Shown here: in pieces, positions 1-9,760 of the stretch
Layout: every line of letters begins with the position of its first letter
Numbering within the stretch: position 1 is the stretch's first letter
From: JACVRW01 sp040509755
GTDB taxonomy: Bacteria > Actinomycetota > Thermoleophilia > Solirubrobacterales > Thermoleophilaceae
Direction of reading: 5' to 3'
Assembly (NCBI GenBank): GCA_040509755.1
Contig: JBEVKF010000134.1
Location: 1-37,840, forward strand
DNA length: 37,840 nt
Translations under genes and position numbers: made by a program
Notes under the pieces: generated by a model
The model's database searches: none
Told to the model about the DNA's origin: nothing
What the model saw: the letters and a program-made list of their open reading frames with translations, nothing else

Positions 1-269
1 CGAACATCGGATTCGCGCTTGCGCCGGAGCGCTTCTCGGTGTCCGAGCTCAGCGGGATCTACTCGGCCGCTCTCGGATACCCGGTCGACCCCACGAACCT
101 GCGCCGCGTGCTCGAGCGCCGCGGCCTGCTCGAGGCGACCGGCGAGCGCCGCACGCCCCGCCGCGAGGGCGGCCGGCCGGCGGCGGTCTACAGCTTTACC
201 TCCCTCGACCTCGCGGTCACCGATCCGTTCGCGGTGCTGCGCCCGCCGGCGGGGCCGGCGGCGGAGTAG
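1..269 (+). CDS. nrtR: NrtR-type Nudix-related regulator, C-terminal part only (5' end outside window)
   Basis: Open from the left edge (codons in phase from base 3) to TAG at 267-269, about 88 residues. The visible part reads as the C-terminal winged-helix domain of NrtR regulators: a segment rich in FSVSELSGIYSAALGYPVD, then NLRRVLERRGLLE and a GRPAAVYSF strand. In the NrtR family an N-terminal Nudix-like domain senses ADP-ribose or related NAD products and this domain binds DNA to repress NAD synthesis genes. The Nudix half lies outside the window, so the assignment rests on the DNA-binding half and on the neighbour: it converges directly on nadC, with the two TAG stops touching. A plain Nudix hydrolase with a fused helix-turn-helix would look the same. 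Confidence 0.7.
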   Translation, partial: NIGFALAPERFSVSELSGIYSAALGYPVDPTNLRRVLERRGLLEATGERRTPRREGGRPAAVYSFTSLDLAVTDPFAVLRPPAGPAAE

Positions 270-1088
270 CTAGGTGGGCTCGAGCAAGAGGCTGAAGTCG
301 AGCGCCGGGGCGGAGTGGGTCAGCGCGCCGACGCTGATGTAGTTGACCCCCGTCTCGGCCACCGCGCGCACGTTCTCGAGCGTGATCCCGCCGGAGGCCT
401 CGAGCTCGGCGCGCCCAGCGGCGAGCTGCACGGCGCGCAGCAGCTCGCCGGGAGCCATGTTGTCGAGGAGCAGCCGAGCCACACCGGCAGCGAGCGCTTC
501 CTCGACCTCGAGGAGGGTCGCGCACTCCACCTCGACGGCCACCCCCGGCGGCGCTGCCGCCAGCGCGCGCCGCGACGCCTCCCCCACTCCGCCGGCCAGA
601 GCGGCGTGGTTTTCCTTGACGAGAATCGCGTCGTAGAGCCCGCTGCGCTGGTTCATGCCTCCCCCCGCCCGCACCGCCGCCTTCTCGAGCGCGCGCAGCC
701 CCGGGGTCGTCTTGCGCGTGTCGAGGATCCTCGTCCCCGTACCCTCGACCGCTTGCACGTAGCGGGAGGTGAGGGTCGCGATGCCCGACAGCCGGCCCAG
801 GAAGTTCAGCGCGACGCGCTCACCCGCAAGGATCGTTGCAGCGCGCCCCTCCAGCTGGGCCACCAACCCGCCCTCGCGCCACTCGCCCTCCTCGGCGTGA
901 ACGTGCCAGCGCAGCTCGGGATCAACCCGCTCGAAGACCGTCGCCGCTACCTGCGTTCCGCTCGGCACTCCGGGCGCTTTCTGCTCGATGCGCGCCCGTG
1001 CCCGCGCGCCCTCGCGGACGACTGCGGCCGTTGTGAGATCCCCATCGCCGAGATCCTCGGCGAGCGCGCGGTCGATCAGGTCGGGCAT
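270..1088 (-). CDS. nadC: Quinolinate phosphoribosyltransferase (decarboxylating)
   Basis: 272 residues, ATG start, normal family length. It makes nicotinate mononucleotide, CO2 and PPi from quinolinate and PRPP, the last step of de novo pyridine ring formation for NAD. The N-terminal EDLGDGDLTT segment, TRKTTPGLR, the KENH substrate-binding motif, LLLDNM, EASGGI and the C-terminal ISVGALTHS motif are all present and in the family order. It is cytosolic, with no signal or membrane segment. nadA and nadB are not in the window. The stop codon touches that of the convergent NrtR-like gene, which may control NAD synthesis. A possible -10 (TAGCCT) lies 15 nt upstream of the ATG. The divergent neighbour is a diguanylate cyclase. 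Confidence 0.96.
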   Translation of the reverse strand: MPDLIDRALAEDLGDGDLTTAAVVREGARARARIEQKAPGVPSGTQVAATVFERVDPELRWHVHAEEGEWREGGLVAQLEGRAATILAGERVALNFLGRLSGIATLTSRYVQAVEGTGTRILDTRKTTPGLRALEKAAVRAGGGMNQRSGLYDAILVKENHAALAGGVGEASRRALAAAPPGVAVEVECATLLEVEEALAAGVARLLLDNMAPGELLRAVQLAAGRAELEASGGITLENVRAVAETGVNYISVGALTHSAPALDFSLLLEPT

Positions 1089-1136
1089 CGTTGGCTGGCA
1101 CCCAGGCTACGGGATCGTTAAGACTTGCCCCCGGAG

Positions 1137-2213
1137 ATGCCGGTACCCCCGCCACGGAGGGCAGTAGCGAGTTTCATCAGGACGCTGCTCGAGCGGCGCC
1201 CAGACCCCTACGCCGGGGCCGACCTCGACACCTCGCGGCGCTTTGTGGCCGGACTGCTCGCACTCTGCGGCCTGCTGGCGCTCGCGTTCCTTCCCTTCGA
1301 GCCCGTCGACGACCAGATAGGCGCGGCCGGCTGGCCGATCGCCGTCGCCATCGGAGTGGCCGGCCTGGCCGGTGCCGTCGTCACCTTTCGGCGCCAGCCG
1401 AGCTTCGACGACCTGCTGGTCATCGCCTACGCCGGCATCGTCGCGATCGCCGGGCTCAACTTCCTTGCCGGCGGCGGATCGTCTGCCTACGAGGACCTGT
1501 TCGTGCTGTGGCTGGGAGCCGGAGTCCCCCACCCCCCACGGCGCGCGCTCGCCCACCTCGCCGCCAGCGTCGCCGCGCTCGCCCTGCCGCTGCTCTACGA
1601 GGGCACGAGCAGCGAGATCGTCAGCGACATGGCCGCGGAGGCGCTGATCCTGATCGCGATCGGGCTGCTGCTGACCGTCTACCAGGCAGGGGTCCGCCGC
1701 CAGCGCGTCGGTTTGCGCTCCGGCGCGGAGGTCGCGCGCCGCCTGGCCGGCGTCGATCCGCTGACGGGCCTGGGCAACCGGCGCGCGTTCGACGAGGCCC
1801 TGACCGTTGCGATCTCGCACGCCACCCGCGAGCACCGCCCACTGTCGGTGGGCCTCGTGGACATCGACAACCTCAAGCGCATCAACGACCGCTACGGACA
1901 CCTGGAAGGCGACCGCTGCCTGAGCGAGGTGGCGCGGGCGATGGAGCGCTCGATGCGCGGCAACGACCGCTGCTTTCGCTGGGGCGGCGACGAGTTCGTG
2001 GTCGTGATGAGCGACACCGGCCGGGACGCCGCTCAGGATCTGCTCGGGCGCATGGCGCAGACGGTCGGCAAGGAGTACCACGCGCGCGACGGGCGCGACA
2101 TCGTCCTCACATGGGGCGCGGCCGAGATGGAGCTCGACGCCGCGAGCGCCGAGGACGTGCTGGCCGCGGCGGACGTGGCGCTGCTCGAGGCGAAGACCGA
2201 GAAGCGGCGCTGA
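1137..2213 (+). CDS. Membrane diguanylate cyclase (GGDEF)
   Basis: 358 residues from ATG 1137; an in-frame TTG at 1125 would add four residues and neither has a good ribosome site. About six hydrophobic segments occupy the N-terminal 185 residues, followed by a GGDEF domain beginning near DPLTGLGNRRAFDEAL. The catalytic loop is intact (GGDEF at residues 283-287). RGND lies exactly five residues before it, matching the RxxD inhibitory site, so the enzyme should make cyclic-di-GMP from two GTP and be product-inhibited. No extracellular sensor domain is recognisable, so the membrane segments themselves may be the input. It converges on ftsH and is divergent from nadC; no EAL partner is nearby. 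Confidence 0.9.
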   Translation: MPVPPPRRAVASFIRTLLERRPDPYAGADLDTSRRFVAGLLALCGLLALAFLPFEPVDDQIGAAGWPIAVAIGVAGLAGAVVTFRRQPSFDDLLVIAYAGIVAIAGLNFLAGGGSSAYEDLFVLWLGAGVPHPPRRALAHLAASVAALALPLLYEGTSSEIVSDMAAEALILIAIGLLLTVYQAGVRRQRVGLRSGAEVARRLAGVDPLTGLGNRRAFDEALTVAISHATREHRPLSVGLVDIDNLKRINDRYGHLEGDRCLSEVARAMERSMRGNDRCFRWGGDEFVVVMSDTGRDAAQDLLGRMAQTVGKEYHARDGRDIVLTWGAAEMELDAASAEDVLAAADVALLEAKTEKRR

Positions 2214-2220
2214 GCGGCCC

Positions 2221-4203
2221 TCAGGCCGAGGCGGGGACTGCCTGGCGGTCGATGTCCGCCGCGGCGTAGACGTCGAGCTCGTCGAGGCTCTCGCGCTCGA
2301 GCAGCGCTTCGGCCACGGTGTCCAGCTTGTCGCGGTTGTCGGCCAGCAGGCGGCGCGTGACGTCGTGCTCCTCGTCGACGATCCTTCGGACCTCGGCATC
2401 GACCAGCTCCCGGGTGGCCTCGGAGGTGGCCTCGGCGCCCGGCAGCAGCATGCTCTGGCCGTCCTGCGGGGCAACGGTGAGAAAGCCGATCTTCTCGCTC
2501 ATCCCCCAGCGCTGCACCATGCCGCGAGCGATGCCCGTGACCTGCTGGATGTCGGACTCGGCGCCGGTGGTGATGTCGCCGAACACGAGCTCCTCCGCGA
2601 CCCGGCCGCCGAGCGACACGCGGATCTTCGCCCGCAGCTCCTCCTCCGAGAGGTTGAAGCGGTCGTCGTCGGGGGTCGAGAGCGTCACGCCGAGCGCCAT
2701 GCCGCGCGGGATGATCGAGACCTTGCGCACCGGATCGGCGCCGGGTGTCAGCATTCCGACGATCGCGTGGCCGCCCTCGTGGTAGGCGATGCGGCGCCGG
2801 TCGTCCTCGCCCAGGACGATCTTGCGCTCGGCGCCGAGGACGATCTTCTCCAGAGCGTCGGTGAAGTCCGCGCGCCCCACCTTGCCGTGGCCACGCCGGG
2901 CCGCGAGCAGCGCCGCCTCGTTGACGAGGTTGGCCAGGTCCGCGCCCACCATTCCGGGCGTGGTCGACGCGACCTGCTTGAGGTCCACGGCGTCGTCGAG
3001 CGGCACCGAGCGCGTGTGCACGCGCAGGATCTGCTCGCGGCCGACGCTGTCGGGCGGCTGCACCGCGACGCGGCGGTCAAAGCGCCCGGGCCGCAGCAGG
3101 GCGGGGTCGAGGACGTCTGGGCGGTTGGTGGCGCCGAGCACGATCACGCCTGCGGCCGGGTCGAAGCCGTCCATCTCGGTGAGGATCTGGTTGAGCGTCT
3201 GCTCGCGCTCGTCGTGGCCGCCGAGTGAGGCGCCGCCGCCGCCGCGAGAGCGACCGATGGCGTCGAGCTCGTCGATGAAGATGATCGCCGGGGCAGCCTG
3301 CTTGGCCTGCTCGAACAGGTCGCGCACGCGCGACGCCCCGATCCCCACGATCGCCTCGATGAACTCGGAGGCCGAGGACGAGAAGAACGGCACGCCCGCT
3401 TCGCCGGCCACGGCGCGGGCAAGCAGCGTCTTGCCGGTTCCGGGCAGGCCCGAGAGCAGAACGCCGCGCGGGATCCTCGCCCCGAGCTGGGCGTACTTCT
3501 TGGGGTTTCGGAGGAAGTCGACGACCTCGACCAGCTCGTTCTCGGCCTCGTCGATGCCGGCGACATCCTCGAAGTTCACGGTCTGGGTCTCTGACTCCAC
3601 GCGCTTGGCGCGCGAGCGGCCGAACTGGCTGAGCATCCCCCCCGCCCCGCCTCCGCTCGCGGCGCGCCGCGCGAGGAACACGAACAAGGCCACCAGAAGG
3701 ATGGTCGGGCCGAAGGAGAACAGGATCGTCTCCAAGAGCGAGCGGCTCCCGGGCGGCTCGGCGTTGACGGTCACATCGCGCTCGGTGAGCAGCTGGGAGA
3801 GCTCGTCCTCGTTCGCGAAGGTCGGGATCTGCGTCTCGAACTTGGTCGCCTTGTCGTCCTTGTACTTGACCTCCTTGCGGAACTCGCCCTGAACGGTTTC
3901 GGCGGTCGAGGAGATCTCCTTGACGTTGCCGTCGCGCACCTCTTCCAGGAAGGTCGGGTTGTAGGGCACGCGGACGCGCTCCTCCGCCGGCGCGAAGACC
4001 GTGACGATCAGCCAGTTCAGGAGGAAGAGGACGAGCAGAATCACGACAAAGCGCCGCCCGCTCCACGGGATCATCGGCTGCTTCTGGGCCGGCTTTCCGC
4101 GGCCATCCGGCGCGGGGCTGACGCGCCAGCCCGGCGCCTTTCGGCCGGTCTTCTGCTCGGGCGCGCTGCCCGGATTAGGCTTGGCGGGGGACTCCTCGGC
4201 CAT
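2221..4203 (-). CDS. ftsH: ATP-dependent zinc metalloprotease FtsH
   Basis: 660 residues, ATG start. It is a membrane-anchored AAA+ protease that extracts and degrades membrane and regulatory proteins. Order: a charged Pro/Lys-rich tail (1-50), TM1 (about 51-71), an extracytoplasmic domain (75-155), TM2 (about 158-178), the AAA domain with Walker A GLPGTGKT (252-259) and Walker B IIFIDE (307-312), the SRH segment RPGRFDRR (371-378), and the M41 peptidase with zinc motif HEGGH (475-479). Family Walker A is usually GPPGTGKT and the zinc motif HEAGH, both conservative changes here. The substrate-gripping pore motif, normally Phe-Val-Gly, reads Ile-Val-Gly (285-287). Several FtsH paralogues are common in such genomes, so this may not be the main copy. 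It is divergent from the groES-like gene. Confidence 0.95.
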   Translation of the reverse strand: MAEESPAKPNPGSAPEQKTGRKAPGWRVSPAPDGRGKPAQKQPMIPWSGRRFVVILLVLFLLNWLIVTVFAPAEERVRVPYNPTFLEEVRDGNVKEISSTAETVQGEFRKEVKYKDDKATKFETQIPTFANEDELSQLLTERDVTVNAEPPGSRSLLETILFSFGPTILLVALFVFLARRAASGGGAGGMLSQFGRSRAKRVESETQTVNFEDVAGIDEAENELVEVVDFLRNPKKYAQLGARIPRGVLLSGLPGTGKTLLARAVAGEAGVPFFSSSASEFIEAIVGIGASRVRDLFEQAKQAAPAIIFIDELDAIGRSRGGGGASLGGHDEREQTLNQILTEMDGFDPAAGVIVLGATNRPDVLDPALLRPGRFDRRVAVQPPDSVGREQILRVHTRSVPLDDAVDLKQVASTTPGMVGADLANLVNEAALLAARRGHGKVGRADFTDALEKIVLGAERKIVLGEDDRRRIAYHEGGHAIVGMLTPGADPVRKVSIIPRGMALGVTLSTPDDDRFNLSEEELRAKIRVSLGGRVAEELVFGDITTGAESDIQQVTGIARGMVQRWGMSEKIGFLTVAPQDGQSMLLPGAEATSEATRELVDAEVRRIVDEEHDVTRRLLADNRDKLDTVAEALLERESLDELDVYAAADIDRQAVPASA

Positions 4204-4211
4204 CCCGGTTC

Positions 4212-4243
4212 ATGCTACTGAGCGTCCGTCCGGGCAATATCCT
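4212..4243. promoter_or_regulatory. Divergent -10 elements for ftsH and the groES-like gene
   Basis: The 48-bp gap between the two starts holds TATCCT at 4238-4243, 8 nt before the GTG at 4252, and TAGCAT on the minus strand at 4217-4212, 8 nt before the ftsH ATG. Neither start has a Shine-Dalgarno sequence. Transcription would begin at or within a few bases of the start codons, giving leaderless messages. This is inferred from position and from the same layout at other genes here. Confidence 0.45.
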
Positions 4244-4251
4244 CAGAGACC

Positions 4252-4608
4252 GTGAAGCAACAGCTACGCCCCCTCTTCGACCAGATCGTGATCAAGGAGC
4301 TCGAGCCCGACCGGGTTCGGCGCTCCGGCCTGCTGCTGCCGCCGGGCGAGCATCAGGCGCCGCCACAGCACGGCATCGTGCTCGCCGTGGGTCCCGGCCT
4401 GGACTGGTGGACACACGTGGGCGTGAGGATGCCGGTCAAGCCCGGCGACCATGTGGTCTTCCCGGCCGCCGCCGGGGTCTGGGTCGAGGTGGAGGAGGAG
4501 CGCCTGCTCGTGTGCCGCGTCGGCCAACTGCTCGGGGTGCTCGAGGAGGCCGACTCGTTCGGGAAGGGACCGCTCCAGACGATGGAAGAAGACGCCGACC
4601 ACGAGTAG
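4252..4608 (+). CDS. GroES/Cpn10-like co-chaperonin, orphan
   Basis: 118 residues from GTG 4252. The chain follows the Cpn10 fold pattern: an RPLFDQIVIKELEPDRVRRSG first strand region with a LLLPP mobile-loop area, HGIVLAVGPG, then PVKPGDHVVFPAAAGVWVEV and LLVCRVGQLLGVLE. It is longer than typical GroES (94-100 residues), with an acidic C-terminal tail (residues 100-118). GroES caps the GroEL folding chamber, but no groEL is in the window and the usual GroES core residues are only partly matched. It could therefore be a specialised paralogue rather than the housekeeping copy. It is divergent from ftsH with a 48-bp shared promoter region, so both may belong to a protein quality-control response; that link is inference. 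Confidence 0.8.
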   Translation: MKQQLRPLFDQIVIKELEPDRVRRSGLLLPPGEHQAPPQHGIVLAVGPGLDWWTHVGVRMPVKPGDHVVFPAAAGVWVEVEEERLLVCRVGQLLGVLEEADSFGKGPLQTMEEDADHE

Positions 4609-4620
4609 CATCGCCCGTTC

Positions 4621-4909
4621 GTGATCGACCTCGAAGCCGTGGCTAGTGCTCAGCTGCGCCGCGAGCCATTTGACTGGGCTCGTGTGGATGGGGCCAATCC
4701 CCGCCGCGGGGGCGCAGGAGCTGCTCGACACATTCCCCCGCGACGAGTTCTGGGAGCTGACCCACACCGACGAGGAACGGCATCCCACCCACGGCCTCGA
4801 GCCATTCGTCGACTACCTGGAGGTGCACCACCCGGGTCAGCTACTTCGCGTGGGCACGCGCTGCGCGAACCTGACGCCTACTGGCCTGTGCGCGTGGCCG
4901 GCCGGATGA
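4621..4909 (+). pseudogene. Frameshifted, truncated gene remnant, possibly 2-oxoglutarate/Fe(II) oxygenase N-terminus
   Basis: A GTG at 4621 opens a frame reading IDLEAVASAQLRREPFDWAR and then degenerates. A second frame (+1), entered near 4690, continues sensibly with PAAGAQELLDTFPRDEFWEL and ends at TGA 4909. Joined, the two resemble the first 90 residues of small bacterial 2OG-Fe(II) oxygenases (FDW-x-V-D-G, then a FPRDxFW segment). No iron-binding HxD motif can be seen, and the rest of the gene is missing before prfB begins. I infer a decayed gene. The alternative is a small unknown ORF at 4646-4909. Bases 4910-4993 hold nothing recognisable. Confidence 0.4.
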
Positions 4910-4993
4910 AGGCTGAGCGGTACCGGGCGTCGCTGGCCTGGCCCGCCTGGTGCACGACCTTGTTCGCGATGTGCGCGTGTTCGGGGGGCGTGC

Positions 4994-6084
4994 TCAGGCG
5001 GCGGCCGCGTCGTCGGCGCGGCGCAGCAATTCCGCGCGCACGAACTGATCGAGGTCGCCGTCGAGCACGCCCTGGGCGTTGCCTGCCTCGACGCTCGTGC
5101 GGTGGTCCTTGACCATCGTGTAGGGGTGCAGCACGTAGCTGCGGATCTGCGAGCCCCAGCCCACGTCCTGGGCCTCGCCTCGCTCCTTGGCGATCGCCTC
5201 CTGGCGCTTTCGCTCCTCGAGCTCGATCAGCTTCGCGCGCAGCATCCGCATCGCCGTGTCGCGGTTTGATGACTGCGAGCGTTCGTTCTGGCACTGGACG
5301 ACGATGCCGCTCGGGCGGTGGGTGATGCGCACGGCGGAGTCGGTCTTGTTCACGTGCTGGCCGCCGGCGCCCGACGCCCGGTAGGTGTCGATCTGGATGT
5401 CGTCGGGCTCGATCTCCACCTCGACGGCGTCCTCGACGAGCGGCGCCACCTCGACGCCGGCAAAGGCCGTGTGACGGCGCGACTGGGCGTCGTAGGGAGA
5501 GATGCGCACCAGTCGGTGCACGCCCTTCTCGGCGCTGAACAGCCCGTACGCGTTCTCGCCGCGCGCGATGAACGACGCGGACTTGATCCCGGCCTCCTCC
5601 CCCGGCGACGCCTCCTTGAGCTCGACGTTCATGTCGCGCCGCTCGGCCCAGCGCATTTCCATTCGCAGCAGCATCTCGGCCCAGTCCTGGGAGTCGGTGC
5701 CACCGGCGCCCGCGTTCACGGTCACCACCGCGTCGCCGTCGTCGTACTCGCCCGAGAACAGGCGCGCCTCCTCGAGCGCGGCCAGCCGGGCGTCGATCGA
5801 CTCGAGCTGCTGGGCGAGCTCCGTCGCGATCGACTCGTCCTCGGCCGCCATCTCCTCGAGCGTCTCGAGGTCGGCGATGTCGCGCTCGAGCGACCGAAAG
5901 CCCTCCAGGCGACGCGACACGACCGAATGCTCGGCAGAGAGCTTGGCCGCGCGGTCCTGGTCGTCCCAGAAGCCAGGTGCGCCCATCTCCGTCTCGAGCT
6001 CGCCGAGACGAGCCTCTAACCGAGCTGGGTCAAAGGTAGTCCGCGAGCAGCTTCAGCTGGTCGCGGAGGCCACTGGCGTCTCGA

Positions 6085-6095
<11 letters not shown>
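4994..6095 (-). CDS. prfB: Peptide chain release factor 2, expressed through a programmed +1 frameshift
   Basis: RF2 recognises UGA and UAA and hydrolyses peptidyl-tRNA. The gene starts at ATG 6095, encodes 21 residues ending ADYL, and meets an in-frame TGA within CTTTGAC. Slipping one base on CTT continues the protein as DPARLEARLGELE and on to 4994, giving 366 residues, against 365 in E. coli. The GGQ catalytic motif is at residues 244-246 (GAGGQHVNKTDSAVR). The stop-codon-reading tripeptide, normally Ser-Pro-Phe, is Ser-Pro-Tyr (199-201). The start overlaps the last 11 nt of secA, so the two are probably co-transcribed and coupled. The shift makes RF2 level self-regulating: scarce RF2 lets the ribosome slip instead of stopping at UGA. 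Confidence 0.95.
6029..6035 (-). promoter_or_regulatory. prfB programmed frameshift site CTTTGAC
   Basis: On the minus strand TAC-CTT-TGA-C lies at codon 22 of prfB. This is the classical RF2 slippery sequence (CUU UGA C), and both the zero frame upstream and the +1 frame downstream are clearly RF2. The strong upstream Shine-Dalgarno-like stimulator of E. coli (AGGGGG) is not obvious; only GCGGA is seen at about the right distance. Confidence 0.93.
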
Positions 6096-8958
<2,863 letters not shown>

Positions 8959-8964
8959 GGGGCA

Positions 8965-8970
8965 ACGGTA
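8965..8970 (-). promoter_or_regulatory. Candidate -10 element of secA
   Basis: TACCGT on the minus strand ends 6 nt before the secA GTG. The 75-bp gap to the upstream gene otherwise holds only a GC-rich inverted repeat (GCCGC...GCGGC near 9002-9020) that could end transcription of the upstream gene. The promoter call is weak alone and rests on the layout shared with other genes here. Confidence 0.35.
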
Positions 8971-9033
8971 GCAACGGGAAATAGGGATCCGCGCGCACGC
9001 GGCCGAGCCGCGCGCTTGCGGCCCAGCCTGCTA

Positions 9034-9681
9034 TCAGGGGCGCCAGGAGGCCACGTGCTCGGGCACCGGCGTGGCGGGGTCGAGCCGTGGATCGGGCTCC
9101 GGCACGCCCACCTCGGTCGCCAGCGGAACCACCCCCGCCCAGACGGGCAGGTCGTAGTCGGGCTCGTCGTCGACGGGCGGGCCGCTGCGCACCTTCGCGG
9201 AGGCCTCGTCGAGCGAGAGTGCCAGGACCTTCGAGCCCTTGAGCTCCTGCTTGGACGGGGACCGGACCTCGGCCCACCGGCCCGGCACCAGCTTCTCGGT
9301 GAAAAGCTCGAGTGCACGCAGCCGCTCCGCTTCGGGCGCGACCAGTCGCGCCTCGCCGAGCACGACGACCGAGCGGTAGTTGATCGAGTGGTGGAAGGCC
9401 GAGCGCGCCAGCACGAGGCCGTCCACCAGCGTGGCGGTCACGCAAACCACAGCGCCCTTCTCGAGCACCCTCAGCATGCGGCTCGCTGCGGATCCGTGCA
9501 GGTAGAGCGTGTCGTCAATACGCGCGTGGAGGGTGGGGATCACGTACGGCTGGCCGTCGGCGATGAAGCCGATGTGGCTCACGAGGGTGGCGTCGAGGAT
9601 GGCCTCGATCGAGTCGCGCTCGTACACCCCGCGCGCGGGGACGCGGCGCACGCGGGTGCGCTTGGAGGAAGCGGTGGCCAT
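9034..9681 (-). CDS. Pyridoxamine 5'-phosphate oxidase-related flavin-binding protein
   Basis: 215 residues, ATG start. The sequence fits the PNPOx-like split-barrel flavoproteins of the Pyridox_ox_2 type: an N-terminal RVPARGVYERDSIEAILD segment, then LVSHIGFIADGQPYVIPTLHAR, LYLHGSAASRML, a central VDGLVLARSAFHHSINYRSVVV and FTEKLVPGRW. Members bind FMN, F420 or haem; true PNPOx activity is unproven for this branch. It is cytosolic, with no membrane segment. It is transcribed divergently from the MocR/PdxR-type regulator, 71 bp away. That arrangement suggests the regulator controls it and that it acts on vitamin B6 vitamers or a flavin-dependent reaction linked to PLP. Function beyond flavin binding is inference. 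Confidence 0.85.
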   Translation of the reverse strand: MATASSKRTRVRRVPARGVYERDSIEAILDATLVSHIGFIADGQPYVIPTLHARIDDTLYLHGSAASRMLRVLEKGAVVCVTATLVDGLVLARSAFHHSINYRSVVVLGEARLVAPEAERLRALELFTEKLVPGRWAEVRSPSKQELKGSKVLALSLDEASAKVRSGPPVDDEPDYDLPVWAGVVPLATEVGVPEPDPRLDPATPVPEHVASWRP

Positions 9682-9744
9682 AGGTGCTTTGAAGCCTAGG
9701 GTCGATGTGGTCCTCTCGCCAGAGCCAATCTGAGGCAGAATGAG

Positions 9745-9760
9745 AGGTCCAATTGGACCT
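9745..9760. promoter_or_regulatory. Perfect 16-bp palindrome overlapping the start codon of the MocR-type regulator
   Basis: AGGTCCAATTGGACCT is a perfect dyad; its centre falls at the TTG start (9753). A further TGGTCC half-like element is at 9708-9713. The site also covers the AGAGG ribosome site (9743-9747), so a bound dimer would block both transcription and translation. Operators built from GGTCC/GGACC-like half sites fit MocR/PdxR-type autoregulation, but the match is by inspection only. Confidence 0.5.

Noticed and set aside
9002..9020. Rho-independent terminator after the PNPOx gene
   Set aside because: A GC-rich stem is present but no T-run follows on the transcribed strand; it is only mentioned with the secA promoter region.
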